DNA of 60,000 bases from Symsagittifera roscoffensis (GCF_963678635.1 NC_087071.1:34713680-34773679), one strand, 5' to 3'; positions 23,176 to 34,330 are shown, numbered from the stretch's first letter. Notes: generated by a model not told the origin, from the sequence alone. A program made the numbers and translations.

Positions 23176-26100
23176 TTTAAAAACTTATTTGAAAGACAAG
23201 GCATTTCGAAAAATCACATTGTCAGTTCAAAATTCAAATACCCACTATGTCCGATTCAAGAAAAGGGGAGAAGAATCCCAATTCACATACAAGATAAAGT
23301 CGAAAAAGAAATCGAGAAGTTATTGACAGAAGGTCATATAACAAAACTTGATAAATGTACAAGTGATTGCTTTATCGCCCCGATTGTGATAACAGTAAAG
23401 AAGGACGACTCAATAAAATTGACAATGGATGCAAAACCAATCAATAGACAATTGTTCAAAAACAAATACCAAATGCCAAATATAGATGAACTTATTGATG
23501 GGGTAAGCCAGATTGTTACCGAAAACAAAAAGGGTACGCTATATTTTTTGATGTTAGATTTGAAATATGCGTACAGTCAATTAAAATCGGCTGCTGATAC
23601 AGCAAGGCAATGCAATTTTAACATTGTTGGCGGAAAAGCAACTGGAACTTACAGATTCTTGACAGGATTCTATGGTCTAGCAGATATGCCAGCTGAATTT
23701 CAAAAGGCCATGGATAGAACCATCAACCACGCCAAAAACACGTTCTGTTTTCTGGATGACACACTTATTGTGTCAAAGGGAAGTGAAACCGAACATGCAG
23801 ACTTAGTAGAAGCAGTATTAAAGAAATTGGATGCGGAAAATTTGGCATTAAAACTATCAAAATGTGAATTTTGCAAACAAGAAAAGAATTGGTTGGGTCA
23901 TCATCTCTCAGAAGAAGGGGTTAGACCAAAAATCACTAAAACGGAAGCGGTAGTAAACTTGAACACGCCGAAATCTCTAAAGCAACTAAGGTCATTCTTG
24001 GGAAGCATAAATCACTTAGCTAAATTTATACCTAACGTAGCAAGTCTGACTGAGAGATTAAGACCACTTCTTAAAGAAGAAAATCAAAAGAAAAAGTTAA
24101 AAAACATGAAACTCCCGGTGAAAAAATTCGAATGGGGAGATGATCACACAGTAGTATTTAATACTATAAAAGAGGCTGTGGCAAATATTACGAAAATACA
24201 CTATTACGATGCAAATCGTGAAACACGAGTTAAATGCGATGCTAGCCATGATGGGCTAGGGGCTACTTTAGAACAACAAAATGATGAAGAGCTATGGGTC
24301 CCAATTTCGTTCGCATCCCGATACTTAAACGCCCAAGAAAAAAAATATTCAACAAATGAGTTGGAGTTATTGGCAGTTGTTTGGGCAGTAGATAGATATA
24401 AACACTACCTTCTGGGGAAACCATTTACCATCGCAACTGACCATAAAGCGCTTACAACAGCATTGGATGTTAACCAATCGAACAAGACCTACCAATCACG
24501 TTTAACCCAGTGGGTTGACCGGTTACTGCCATATCAGTTCAACATAGTTCACATTCCGGGGAGGGATATGGGCATAGTTGATTATTTATCGCGTGATCCT
24601 TTCAATGATCCCTGGCCCGAATCAGAATTAGACGAAAAGTTTGTAGTAGCGACAATAAACTCCTTTCACGAAGCGTTCGACTGCTGGAACAGTAGGCTTA
24701 AAGCATCAAGGTCGCTCAACCGGAACGAAAACGTTCTAGAATGTTCTAGAAGGAATGCTAAGAAACAGTCATCAAGTAATGGTTGCTATAGCAACCAAAA
24801 CGGTCAAAACCGAACAAAGCTCGACCGGAACGAGAGAAAACAGTTTCCGCGACTGCAAAAACAGCTTAACACAACAATTCACCAAAAACAATTCACTCTT
24901 TCGTCAAATCAACCCAGCAAACAGTCAGTCTTAAATAATTGCAAAATCAAAAAACGACCAGTACTGAGAAAAAGAGAAAAAACAGACTCAAGGATCGAGA
25001 TGTCAGGAAATGAAAACAGATCATACGACTGGTGGTCGAGCTCACCACAAGTTTGGCGGAAGGAGGAGCGCGAAGAAAGCCTAATGGACCCAAAGTGGAA
25101 CCGATCACTTTCCAACACTAACGAACTCTCGGGAGAGGAGGAGATCACAGAGACAGTTCAACGTACGAGAAAAATAATACGAGGGGGCCGAAAAAATAGG
25201 GACAGCTCCGACAGCGAAACACGTCATGCACAACGAGTAAAATGGTCGTTGGAACCGGACCAACAAAGAATAGCGGATCAAAGACTGCTCTCATTCTGGC
25301 ACTTAATAGCCGGAGATAACAATGTTCAGGAAAATAGAGAACTGGTGGCTCATGCCCAAGAAGTCAGCGACAGCTTGGAACACGAATCGAGTTCAACATC
25401 GCCTAAACCGATCGCATCGGCGGAACGGAAACTCAGTGAGTTGAATGTAATAGAAGTGGACCTGACAACCACAGAGGAGGCGGAGAGTGAGGAGGAAGTG
25501 TGCTCAATTCAACCGCCAAAGGGACTGGACAAGAGACTGCAAAAGCAGCAACAAGTAGAGACCCTGGACAACCTCGCAAAACTGTTCGACAAAAACTTAC
25601 TAGCAGAATTGACCACAGAAGACACGTGGATGGACCGCCTCAGGCGAGTGGTAGAGAGAGGAGACAAACAAGGATTCGAATTGATGGGACCTTATACAAA
25701 TCCGTTGTGGTCACAGATGGCAGTTCAAGACGACTGCATCTTGGTGAACAATCGGCTAGCAGTACCAATTCAACTAAGACAAGCTGTCCTGAAACGAATA
25801 CATCGAGGGCACCCAGGACAGGAAGCTATGTTGGGAGCAGCGCAATATCTGTGGTGGCCACACATGAATAAGGACATTGTGAATTTGGCAGAGGTGTGTC
25901 GTAGCTGTACCAGATATGGTAAGAATGTAAAATACCTTATTTCGAAAAATTCGTCAAAACCACTGCCACTGCTCACGCAGCCGGGACAGGAGGTACAACT
26001 AGACTACGCGGGGCCTATAGAAAATCAAAAAGGAAAAAAAATCTACCTTTTAGTAGCTATAGATCGATTCTCGAAATTTCCATTAGTGAAGGTTATTAAA

Positions 26101-26289
26101 TCCACAAGTGGAAAGTGCACAGTGAAATTCTTGATATCATATATCGACACACATGGAGTTCCTGAATCAATTCGTTCGGACCAATTTTCAGGCTTTAAGG
26201 GAAAAACTCTAAAAAAAATTCTGTTCGGAACTCAATATCGAGCAAAAGTTCTGTCCGGTGGGGGACCACAGAGGTTGTGGTTTGGTTGA
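23176..26289 (+). CDS. Gypsy Pol: reverse transcriptase, RNase H, linker, integrase start
   Basis: Open in frame with gag from the codon after the TAA. Reverse transcriptase shows MLDLKYAYSQLK (first catalytic Asp) and FLDDTLIVSKG (the YxDD-equivalent box). RNase H shows CDASHDGLGA, YSTNELELLAVVWA and ATDHKAL, with the domain closing at GIVDYLSRDP. About 350 polar, charged residues with no recognised fold follow (roughly 24610-25670). Integrase begins with the H2C2 finger (HRGHPG, then CRSC) and the first two catalytic Asp (LDYAGP and IRSDQ). The frame then meets a TGA at 26287 because of an extra base in an A8 run at 26211-26218. The catalytic Glu lies in the next frame. Confidence 0.93.
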   Translation, partial: FKNLFERQGISKNHIVSSKFKYPLCPIQEKGRRIPIHIQDKVEKEIEKLLTEGHITKLDKCTSDCFIAPIVITVKKDDSIKLTMDAKPINRQLFKNKYQMPNIDELIDGVSQIVTENKKGTLYFLMLDLKYAYSQLKSAADTARQCNFNIVGGKATGTYRFLTGFYGLADMPAEFQKAMDRTINHAKNTFCFLDDTLIVSKGSETEHADLVEAVLKKLDAENLALKLSKCEFCKQEKNWLGHHLSEEGVRPKITKTEAVVNLNTPKSLKQLRSFLGSINHLAKFIPNVASLTERLRPLLKEENQKKKLKNMKLPVKKFEWGDDHTVVFNTIKEAVANITKIHYYDANRETRVKCDASHDGLGATLEQQNDEELWVPISFASRYLNAQEKKYSTNELELLAVVWAVDRYKHYLLGKPFTIATDHKALTTALDVNQSNKTYQSRLTQWVDRLLPYQFNIVHIPGRDMGIVDYLSRDPFNDPWPESELDEKFVVATINSFHEAFDCWNSRLKASRSLNRNENVLECSRRNAKKQSSSNGCYSNQNGQNRTKLDRNERKQFPRLQKQLNTTIHQKQFTLSSNQPSKQSVLNNCKIKKRPVLRKREKTDSRIEMSGNENRSYDWWSSSPQVWRKEEREESLMDPKWNRSLSNTNELSGEEEITETVQRTRKIIRGGRKNRDSSDSETRHAQRVKWSLEPDQQRIADQRLLSFWHLIAGDNNVQENRELVAHAQEVSDSLEHESSSTSPKPIASAERKLSELNVIEVDLTTTEEAESEEEVCSIQPPKGLDKRLQKQQQVETLDNLAKLFDKNLLAELTTEDTWMDRLRRVVERGDKQGFELMGPYTNPLWSQMAVQDDCILVNNRLAVPIQLRQAVLKRIHRGHPGQEAMLGAAQYLWWPHMNKDIVNLAEVCRSCTRYGKNVKYLISKNSSKPLPLLTQPGQEVQLDYAGPIENQKGKKIYLLVAIDRFSKFPLVKVIKSTSGKCTVKFLISYIDTHGVPESIRSDQFSGFKGKTLKKILFGTQYRAKVLSGGGPQRLWFG

Positions 26290-27034
26290 ACGTACAATTC
26301 AAACAATAAAAAGAAGACTGGGAGTGATGATGCTCGAAGAAAATAATAAATCAATCAAATTATGTCTCAGCACTATAATGAGAGATTTACGGTGGAACAA
26401 GCAGAAAACAATTCAAGTATCCCCGTTTCAAGCACATTTCGGCAGACTACCAAAATCAGAATTTAAAATTGTGAGGGATAGGTTTTTAAATAATTCTGAT
26501 TATTTAGACAAACAGCACTTGGAACGCTCAGCACTGACGGCCTCTCAAATGAAACGGAGAATTGACCAGTCAAGAGAGAATCTAAAAATAGTGCGCAAGG
26601 GACAACTGAGCAGGGATACAAGCCCACTGCACAAGCAGCAGCTAACATCGGACAGAGACAAAGAAAGGGCCAAAGCTTTAAAGGAATTGTTGGAGGCGAA
26701 CGCCCGCTGGAACTACGAAAGAAGGGACGCGGCTAAAAACGACATCAGGAAATTAGTGGACGAGACAGGGCAACTCAATCCCGATCTTCGAAAGGAAATG
26801 ATCTACTCTTGGGAGAAAGGATTTGTGGAGGACAAAGTAGAAAATCAATGTAAATCACCACCAAAGACAATACTTCGAAAGGATCCACTAAGGAAAAGCG
26901 GACAAGCCTTAACCAGACCACTAAAGGGGAAAATCGCTTCAGAAACGGACTCAACAATTAAGACATCGGCCGGTTCGATTTATAGGCCCAATCAAAACGG
27001 TACTGACGCAAGAAAATCAGCGAAGCACGAGTAA
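26219..27034 (+). CDS. Gypsy integrase C-terminal part (shifted frame)
   Basis: In the +2 frame, directly after the A8 run, the integrase reading resumes and carries the family's GLVERTIQTIKRRLG phrase with the catalytic Glu, then the HFGRxP phrase typical of Gypsy integrases. From about 26500 it becomes a charged region (RxxxxENLKIVRKGQLSRDT, later KSGQALTRPLKGK) with no chromodomain that I can see. It ends at TAA 27032, but coding character continues in another frame, so a second indel near 26990-27000 is likely. Confidence 0.85.
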   Translation, partial: FCSELNIEQKFCPVGDHRGCGLVERTIQTIKRRLGVMMLEENNKSIKLCLSTIMRDLRWNKQKTIQVSPFQAHFGRLPKSEFKIVRDRFLNNSDYLDKQHLERSALTASQMKRRIDQSRENLKIVRKGQLSRDTSPLHKQQLTSDRDKERAKALKELLEANARWNYERRDAAKNDIRKLVDETGQLNPDLRKEMIYSWEKGFVEDKVENQCKSPPKTILRKDPLRKSGQALTRPLKGKIASETDSTIKTSAGSIYRPNQNGTDARKSAKHE

Positions 27035-27575
27035 AAGTCCATCGTCGGAACCTACAAAAAAGTTTAAGCGAATCAGTTCTCCAGAACTACTAGAGGAGAT
27101 GGAATCGGAGGACGAACTTCAAGGAGAAATGGAAATCGCAGATGCAATGAATCCAATAGAGCGCTTTCAGAAGAGCCAAACAATAGTCACTTCAAGGGAC
27201 ACAGAAGCCGGGGGAGGTTTGAATCTTGCAGTCAAAAGAGCAAAACCCAATTTGGCGGGCCCAAAACCAAATACAGAGGAAAACAACATAAACAAGCCGG
27301 AGAAAAGCGGAAAGGAAAAGAAAGGCCGCAGCAAGAAACAACAGGGGATATTTCAAGCTGCGACTGCAGCCAACCCGGAACAAGAGCAAGCAACATCTAA
27401 GCCGGAATCAGAAACAGTAGATCCCAAAAAACAGTCAAGTTCTACTCCGAAAGCAAAACAGCGTCCGAAACTGAAATGCATTGATTCTCACACTCCTCTA
27501 GAAGATATAGTTGACACATTTCACAATCGCAATTTGGCACCGTCGAATGGGAGAAGTACGCGGACCAATTGCTAA
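27000..27575 (+). CDS. Gypsy post-integrase region, middle part
   Basis: This frame is open from upstream of the ATG at 27099 and runs in low-complexity Lys/Glu/Ser/Pro-rich sequence (for example KPEKSGKEKKGRSKKQQG). It has no membrane helix or signal peptide, so it does not look like an envelope gene. Coding character passes to another frame near 27515-27545. Confidence 0.6.
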   Translation, partial: VLTQENQRSTSKSPSSEPTKKFKRISSPELLEEMESEDELQGEMEIADAMNPIERFQKSQTIVTSRDTEAGGGLNLAVKRAKPNLAGPKPNTEENNINKPEKSGKEKKGRSKKQQGIFQAATAANPEQEQATSKPESETVDPKKQSSSTPKAKQRPKLKCIDSHTPLEDIVDTFHNRNLAPSNGRSTRTNC

Positions 27576-27991
27576 AAAGAGGAGTGCAGCGAGTTGCGAA
27601 TGAACTTCGAGAAAATCCTCAACAAAGCTCAGAATTGGACACAAACTTCGAACCACCACAAGGATTTTCGGACGAATCAAGTACGGAAGAGTCAGGTATT
27701 AGACGAAGTTCTAGACAAACGAAAAACAAAGAACCCAAACGATTCGGAGATCCGATAAAGCATTCAATCAAAGAAATATCAGAAAACCTTACAGGAGGAG
27801 GTCTTTTAAAGGAGGCACTTAAAGAATACAGAAATCAACTGAGAGATTTCAAAGATCGGCATGACAGACCATTGGAATCGAAAGTGCGACGACTCGAAAG
27901 ACATCTGTTTATGCGAAAATTCGGATACGCTACTTTAGACGAGGGAGTACATTGGAACTCGAGTTGGGAAATAGAGCTGGAGGAAAACTGA
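27515..27991 (+). CDS. Gypsy post-integrase region, C-terminal end
   Basis: The frame resumes with VEWEKYADQLLKRG, then an acidic segment, then a basic helical stretch (KEALKEYRNQLRDFKDRH and VRRLERHLFMRKFGYATL), ending in TGA at 27989. About 330 codons follow the end of the recognisable integrase fold in total. I know no domain for this tail. It is probably the C-terminal extension of Pol. Confidence 0.65.
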   Translation, partial: HISQSQFGTVEWEKYADQLLKRGVQRVANELRENPQQSSELDTNFEPPQGFSDESSTEESGIRRSSRQTKNKEPKRFGDPIKHSIKEISENLTGGGLLKEALKEYRNQLRDFKDRHDRPLESKVRRLERHLFMRKFGYATLDEGVHWNSSWEIELEEN

Positions 27992-28105
27992 AAAAAATAC
28001 GTAATCCAAACTCGTCACTTCTCCAAAGAGACTTCCTTTTGAACTGAGTAAATTAAAACTCTTTTTAAATAAATTATCCTACTGATGTTGTATAATTTAT
28101 TTCTT

Positions 28106-28120
28106 CCACCGAGGGGGGCG
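28106..28120 (+). promoter_or_regulatory. Polypurine tract
   Basis: CACCGAGGGGGGCG ends directly at the right LTR, as expected for the plus-strand primer of an LTR element. It is short and interrupted by C. Confidence 0.75.
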
Positions 28121-28378
28121 TGTCATACCGCTACTGCAGTAGCAGTATTTATATACGTATGTACAGCTAACCTTTGGTGCTCAATTATTATTTTATGGTA
28201 TGCTCAAGGTCATACGTAAGTGATGACACTGAGATTAAGCGAGAGATCAGAGTTCTTAACAATGATCTATCTCTCAGTACAACACCAAAACAAAAGAAAC
28301 AGAAAATCTAAATTCAATATCCAAAATACAGTATTGAATTACAACTTGTTTTCAATCGATATCGCAAGACATATCACA
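28121..28378 (+). repeat. 3' LTR
   Basis: 258 bp, identical to the left LTR except for two transitions (A to G near 28160, C to T near 28306). It is followed by the GTGAC target duplication. Confidence 0.97.
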
Positions 28379-28383
28379 GTGAC

Positions 28384-31300
28384 CTAAGTCATGCTGATTC
28401 AGTCGACTTTTGTTTCGGCCATTAGATTCGGGACTACAAATAAAAACGAGCCATCGAGAAGCGATTTTCAACCAAGTAAAAAAGTAAAAATAACAGGCGC
28501 GGCCAAAATAAGTATTGGAAGGCTCTGATTAAAAAAACAAGAGAATGTAGTTGACGTCCATGGACTTAAATGATAATCATAAACTTCAATTTATAAAAAC
28601 TTAGGAAAACAATTTTATCATATCATTTTGTTTTTTGAAAATGGTGTAATTAACGTACTTCTATAACTAATATTGATTCATTGAATTTGATAAATCAAAT
28701 CATCAAATGCTTTCAAAATGGACAGTCAAGCTACCTGGTTTTAGTTTTTTCAATGCTATGCAATTTTTGCTTTTTTCAAAAGCATGGTTTTCATTCTCAT
28801 TCCAATTGTAGTGACTGTATCCTAAGCATTTTAGAGTGAATTCAATTAAATTGCAATTTTCAAGTTCTTAAACGGAAGAACTTTCTCAAAAATTCCTTAA
28901 ATAATGTTTTCATGGAAGCAAGAACTAGCTTTGTGTGTTGCTGGTCCAAAAGACCTAAGTCTATCAAAAACTGAATATTTTGAAGTAAATAAGTTTTAGC
29001 CCTTATAATCATTACGTTTTTTGTCATTTTTATTCCAAACCAAATTTAAAATGGGAGGAGCTTTGTAATCAGTTGTTTTAGAAATTTTTTTTCTTTTATT
29101 TTCACGGAAAATCAGCTACCACAAAAAATCATCGGAGAGTTAAGTGATATATCATAATAAAACTGCTACAGTCGTGACTCGAACGACAATTAAAAAATTC
29201 AAAAAAACATCAAATTTTCGAGAAAAACAGGTCTGAAATTTTTTTTCTACTTATTTTGAGCAAATAAAGCGAGCGTGTAGGCTTACAATAGCTTGTTTTG
29301 ATGGCTTGGAAACCTTCAAAAGCATAAATTAAAACGTAAAAATTTAGTTTTACTCAAGTAGCGTTAGCTTTTTTTTAGTGTTTTAGCTTTTTTTGGGTAT
29401 CAAAAACTTGATTTTTTTTTCGTTTTTCAGGTGATTTTTCTACAAAAACTGTTTTAATTTTTCCTTCCTATAATGACTGTCGAATATGTCTAATTTTTAG
29501 ATTTCCGTTCAGCTCCTTTCATCACTCCACGCCGAAAAAACTACACTAATTTGAAAAAAAAAATTTGTTGTATTACTTAAGATTATGGTCGGAACATTCT
29601 GTGCTATTTGCACAGTAACCGGCTATCCTTGCTGTTTGAAGTTCTACACATTTCTCCAAATTGTGAATCTCATCCTTGTTCAGCTATACAGTGTCATCAA
29701 ACAAGCTTTATTGTTCCGACCATTTGAAATTTTTGCTTGCACGCAAATTCATGTACAACAACTAATCATCAGAATAGGTCAATTGATATATCATATTACA
29801 GGTCTTTCGGTCGTGATTTGAAAGAAATTTAAAAATTTACAACAACTTTTCCGAGTATCAGGAAAAACTGGTTTGCTTTTTTGTTCGGCGAATAAAGCGA
29901 GCGAACTGATTTCTGGCGAATAAAGCGAGCGGCCTATAATAATTAGCTGTTAGTCTTAAGCGAATGATATTCAGTTTCAAACGAAGTTTAAGACCGAAAT
30001 AAAAAACTCTGCAAAAAACTTGAAAAAGTTGCGATATTGTAAAATTTATATTCTTTTGTGTTAAAACCTGTCGTCAAATGGTCGTAAGTTTTTTACTATT
30101 CAGTTTTTGAGCTTTGAAACTTTCATCGCACCAAAAACAAAAAATGACTGCAGTTTTTCTTAAGAATATGTTAGAAAATTCCGTGCTACTTGCTCACGCA
30201 ACATTCCTTCTTTGGAATTTGTTTTCGGCTTTGATTTTGATTTTCACATTCAAAACAACCCAATTTTATAGAAGCATGTCGAAACAGATCTAAGCTTCTC
30301 CAAAAATAAATTCTTTGCCTAAACATACCAAATTTTGGACCAGAAAGTCTCGACACTCTCAACGTGGTTTAAAATGGCAAAAAACAGGAAAAAATTTTGA
30401 AGTTGAAGATATTTTTGTAACGAGGCCGATCTGTGCTTCGGATTGGCACACAATTTGGCGTGTAAGGTGACTGGATTCTAGAGACAAGTCATTAAAGCAG
30501 ATCAACATAAGCAGCCTTGTTGCAGAAACCGCATACAAATTGCAAAATACACAAAGTGAACCTTATATGCTGCAATCATTCCAAACCTCTGAAAATGAAA
30601 ATCAAGAAGGCGTTTTATGAATTATTGAGGCGGAGTTAAAAGCAGAATTGTCCAAGAGCAAAATGTGTTCAAATGCAGAAAAACGAAAAAATTTTAAGTT
30701 TTTTTATTTAACAATCATTACAATCATTATAAACGTCAATAATACCAAGAAAACAAAAAAATACTTGAACTAAATAATTTCATCGAGTAATTTTTTTTTT
30801 GAATTAATAAACATCTTGATCAATTTTTTCAATTTATGCAAAAAATATTCGTTTTTTTACTCAATTCCTGTACTTAATTCACCAATCTGTTTTTGAGCTC
30901 TTGGATTCATTCTGATCTTAAACCATTCTGCTTATTGGCTGGCCACCATGATTTATATTTGCTGTTGTACGTGTAACAAGTTTGCAGTGCAGGCAAGTGA
31001 AAAATTTTTAACAACTTTTCTTCAAAAAAAAATCGATAGCGCCAATTATGAGCGCCAATTTTAGATGTTTAAACAACTTATAAACCATTATACCGATAAC
31101 ATTTTTGGTGACTTTTTATTAAACTATAATCAATTATATTTGATGATAATTTTTCCGAAAATCTATAATCTTTTATAATCTATCAAAATATTCTCTCACA
31201 AAAAAATCAATCGTAATTAATTATAAGCGCCAATTTTAGATGTATAAAAAATTTATAAAGCATTAAAATGATAACATTTTTGTTGAGATTTTAATAAATT

Positions 31301-32289
31301 ATAATCAGTTATAATTGATTATATTTTTTTCCGAATTTTTTTTGAATAGATTATAATCCCTTCTTCTATTAAAATTTTTTGTTAAAAAATCAATTATAAT
31401 GAATTATTATTTAGATATTCTTCTTGAAAACTCTAAATTACAGCTTCTTTCACATCGGAAACCAACTGAAAAACACAGAAACCAAAACAAAAAGAAAACG
31501 AAATGAAGCAATGACGTTTTTTGAAAAACTAACTGTAAAACAGACAAAAAGTAAAACGCAATGAACGATGACGTTTGTTGAATATTAACAGATTACAATC
31601 CACTATAATGGATTATAATTCAAGGAAAATTGATTTTAAAAAATTCAAAAAATAATCGGTTATAAAAATTTTTCTTGTTTTGAAATATAGGAACATTATA
31701 ATCCATTTTCAATTGAATATAATCAATTTGTTTTGAAATTTATTGAGACTGACAATAAAAATCCTTTATAATCTATTAATTTACTGAGTGCGGGCGAGAG
31801 CTTGAAAAAAAAGATTAAACTCGAAAACATTTCCATTTAGACGATTTCGTCACTAAGTTCAAAAATTGGCCAAATTTGATCAAACTATATTTAAATTGTT
31901 GGATCGCTAAAAATTTAACCAATTTTCTGTCGTCGCAAAATTTGAGAAATAAATCAAGTCGCCCCGACCAACAGCCAGCCAATCATTTTTTGTTTATAAA
32001 TCATTTGATTAGGAAACAAAACGATATTGATTTTTTCCACATACTGAAATTTTTCATTTGGCTAGGAGGTCATTTGATATCCCTTTAGTACCCTTAAGTG
32101 GAAAATTGGCAGGCCGTAAAATTGATGTTATTTTATAGTAAGAAGGAGCGGAAAAAACTAGGACAGGAAAGCAAAAATGAAATAAACATTTTTTTTCTGT
32201 CAGAAAATAAATCTTTTTTATATCAGAAAATAATCTTTTTTATATCAGAAAATAAGCAACACTCATATCAAAACAAGTGAACAACTTAC
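28384..32289. other. Rest of the large receptor intron
   Basis: AT-rich intron sequence with no exon-like piece that I can support. Around 29270-29290 and 29885-29935 the phrase AATAAAGCGAGCG recurs three times. A cluster of GATTATAATC-type palindromes lies at about 31080-31790. Confidence 0.5.
31080..31790. repeat. Cluster of TTATAATC/GATTATAA palindromic phrases
   Basis: Many copies of TTATAATCNATTATAA-like strings, built on the perfect palindrome GATTATAATC, separated by AT-rich spacer. Similar clusters occur at 35740-35940, 36340-36420 and 46340-47110. Confidence 0.7.
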
Positions 32290-32467
32290 CGAATACTGAA
32301 ACCAGGCACAGACCACCCATATGAATCAGAACTCTGGTTAGAAAGAAGAGCAGAAATGGCGGATGAACTGAACTAGCCGGAAGCAGGTCACTCAAAGCGG
32401 CAAACGCCACCACTTGCGCCAGAAGAATAGTCACGGCAAAACCTATTTTGTCGCTTGCGTCTGATGG
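32290..32467 (-). CDS. Nicotinic-receptor-like channel, exon 4 (M2 pore helix, M3)
   Basis: Acceptor TTTCAG and donor GTAAGT, in phase. It begins PSDASDK, the M1-M2 linker equivalent to the family's PADSGEK, and then M2: KIGFAVTILLAQVVAFAALSD. Counting Lys as 0', Asp is at -1' (the selectivity-filter position, acidic as in cation channels), Leu at 9' (the gate position) and Asp at 20' (outer ring). The M2-M3 loop LPASS and M3 (LLFFLTRVLIHMGGLCLVSVF) follow. By homology this points to a cation channel. Gln at 11' and Ala at 10' are less usual. Confidence 0.93.
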
Positions 32468-33601
32468 CTGAAATATATTTAATTAGCAGAAAAATTGAAC
32501 AGACAAAAGTAATCAAAAGGCGGTTTATAAACCAGTCGAAGTATAAACCAGCCGAAGTATCAACCAGCCGAAAATATGTGATTGTTATAAAATAGTTATG
32601 TACGAAAGTTATGCAAAATTTACTCATATGTTGTAAATTTTCAGCTGGTTTATATTCTCTGCGCATTTTCGGTCGGTTTATAATTCGGCTGGTTTATCTG
32701 CGCTCAATTAAAATGAGAACTACTCCAATTTAGATCAAAGTTCTCGCGCAATTCTAATTTTTAAGCGAGAGATCAATTTTGTCTTGAAAACTAACTTTTG
32801 CATGTAAATTTATTTTGAAATAGGTCATTTGCTCTTTTATTGAGTTTGTCGGTTCTTGCAACTCTCTATCAGGTTAGTCAGTAGAACAAGGTTCAAGAGC
32901 TAGTAGCTGAAACCAACTTGACCAATCAACGAAATTATAATAGGACCATTTTCATCAAATCAAAATCCAAATCGCAGCAAAACTAAAAATCAGTACAGTA
33001 ACTTTCTACCGGAAGAAAACACTGACCGAAAGTAAAGTTAAAACTTACAACGGTTGGCTAGCGTGAAAGTAAAGCTTTGCATGCTTTTGCTTTTTTCAAC
33101 CATAGCGAATTCAGCATGGTTTTCATAACATCGGGTCGAAAAAACTGTTACTGTCTTAAGGCTATCAGCCGAGCCGCGGAAATTATTTTAACGACATGTG
33201 AATTTGGTGAGCTCATGGCTGGGTCTCAGTATCCCCGGAGCACGAGGTCACTCTTAAGAACAGGGCTGACGCACTATCATTATTCTGTTACTGTATTACT
33301 ATTGCTTTTGTACAGTTGAGAAAATCAACCTATCCATCAGAGGTGAATCGACATTTTTCTTAACTCCAAGCATATCATATTTTGAAATGAAATTAGACTT
33401 TAATAAATTATTTTTAGGCAATTCCAGAGAGCTAAAAGTGTTTAAATTAGCAGGATTTAGCAGGATTTAAATTAAAAGGATTTTTTGGACCACAGAAGCA
33501 CACTGAAAATGTTGGTTTTTTTCTCCTGCCTCAATACCAGGGCTGAACAACTTGAGTTAAGGCCATCTATCTCCGGAAACTACATCTTGTGTGATGGGCA
33601 T

Positions 33602-34330
33602 TGAATGATTAATTACGCGTCGTGGTACAACAAGCACAATCTGATCCGATAACAGCAATTATTTTGTTGGTGTGGAAAAGGAGTTACTCGTATTCATCGA
33701 GAACTGGAATGATATGACGCAATCATTGTCGCTCACAAAGGTGTTACTTGGAAACTTAACCTGTCAGGCGCACCCATCATGGTTGCTCTTGGGAGCGCCT
33801 CGTCCAAAGTGTAAGGCGCGGGCGATACGATATACTAGGCACAAAGAAGTTTTAGTATCAACACTCTGCTTAGTTGAGCAGGTTTTGAATTCGAGGCCCA
33901 TCACTCCCGTTAGTTCCAATTCACACGAGTTAGAAGCGTTAACGCTAAACCAATTTTTGCTTGGATATTAGGCTTTCCTTCACTTCCACCTGGGGAATAC
34001 TTCGACCGAAAGAAAAATTGCGTGGGAAGAAAGCCGTAAGCTAACTCTCTACTGTCTCGTTGGCTTCGACAACATGTTACCTGTCAAGTTCCACACTCAA
34101 CCTGACTTCAATCTTTAGACAGGCGAAGTAAAATGGGTTATTGATCCCGATAGTCGCCGTGGTTACTACCCTCTCGCCCCAATCGTTATGCTAAGCTATG
34201 GACAGGCGTGTTGCGCACAATCCTACTTGTTAAGACCAAAACGAGCGAACTCACTCGACCGATCCTTAAGATCGCTCAGTTTGTTCCGTGTTTTGGAGTG
34301 GAGGATGTTCAAACTCCAGTTAATTGAGAG
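33602..34330 (+). pseudogene. BEL/Pao integrase remnant
   Basis: Pieces of a BEL/Pao integrase lie in order across three frames: RRGTTSTI, a stop, then SDNSNYFVGVEKEL (second catalytic Asp), VTWKLNLSGAP, WERLVQSVRR (third catalytic Glu), and LNSRPITPVSSNSHELEALT, a hallmark of this superfamily. Further on, the C-terminal tail includes KWVIDPDSRRGYYPLA and LLRPKR. Stops and at least three frameshifts make it dead. It sits in the intron between exons 3 and 4, antisense to the gene. No LTRs were found around it. Confidence 0.85.

Larger units (their letters stand above)
21213..28383 (+). mobile_element. Ty3/Gypsy LTR retrotransposon with GTGAC target duplication
   Basis: A complete element (21218-28378) flanked by GTGAC on both sides (21213-21217 and 28379-28383). 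It has 258-bp LTRs differing at two positions (about 99.2% identical), a primer-site-like TGG directly after the left LTR, gag with zinc knuckles, protease, reverse transcriptase, RNase H and integrase, and a polypurine tract. That domain order (integrase after RNase H) is Ty3/Gypsy. It lies in the 11.4-kb fourth recognised intron of the receptor gene, antisense to it. One in-frame stop and three frame changes break the coding region. Confidence 0.97.
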
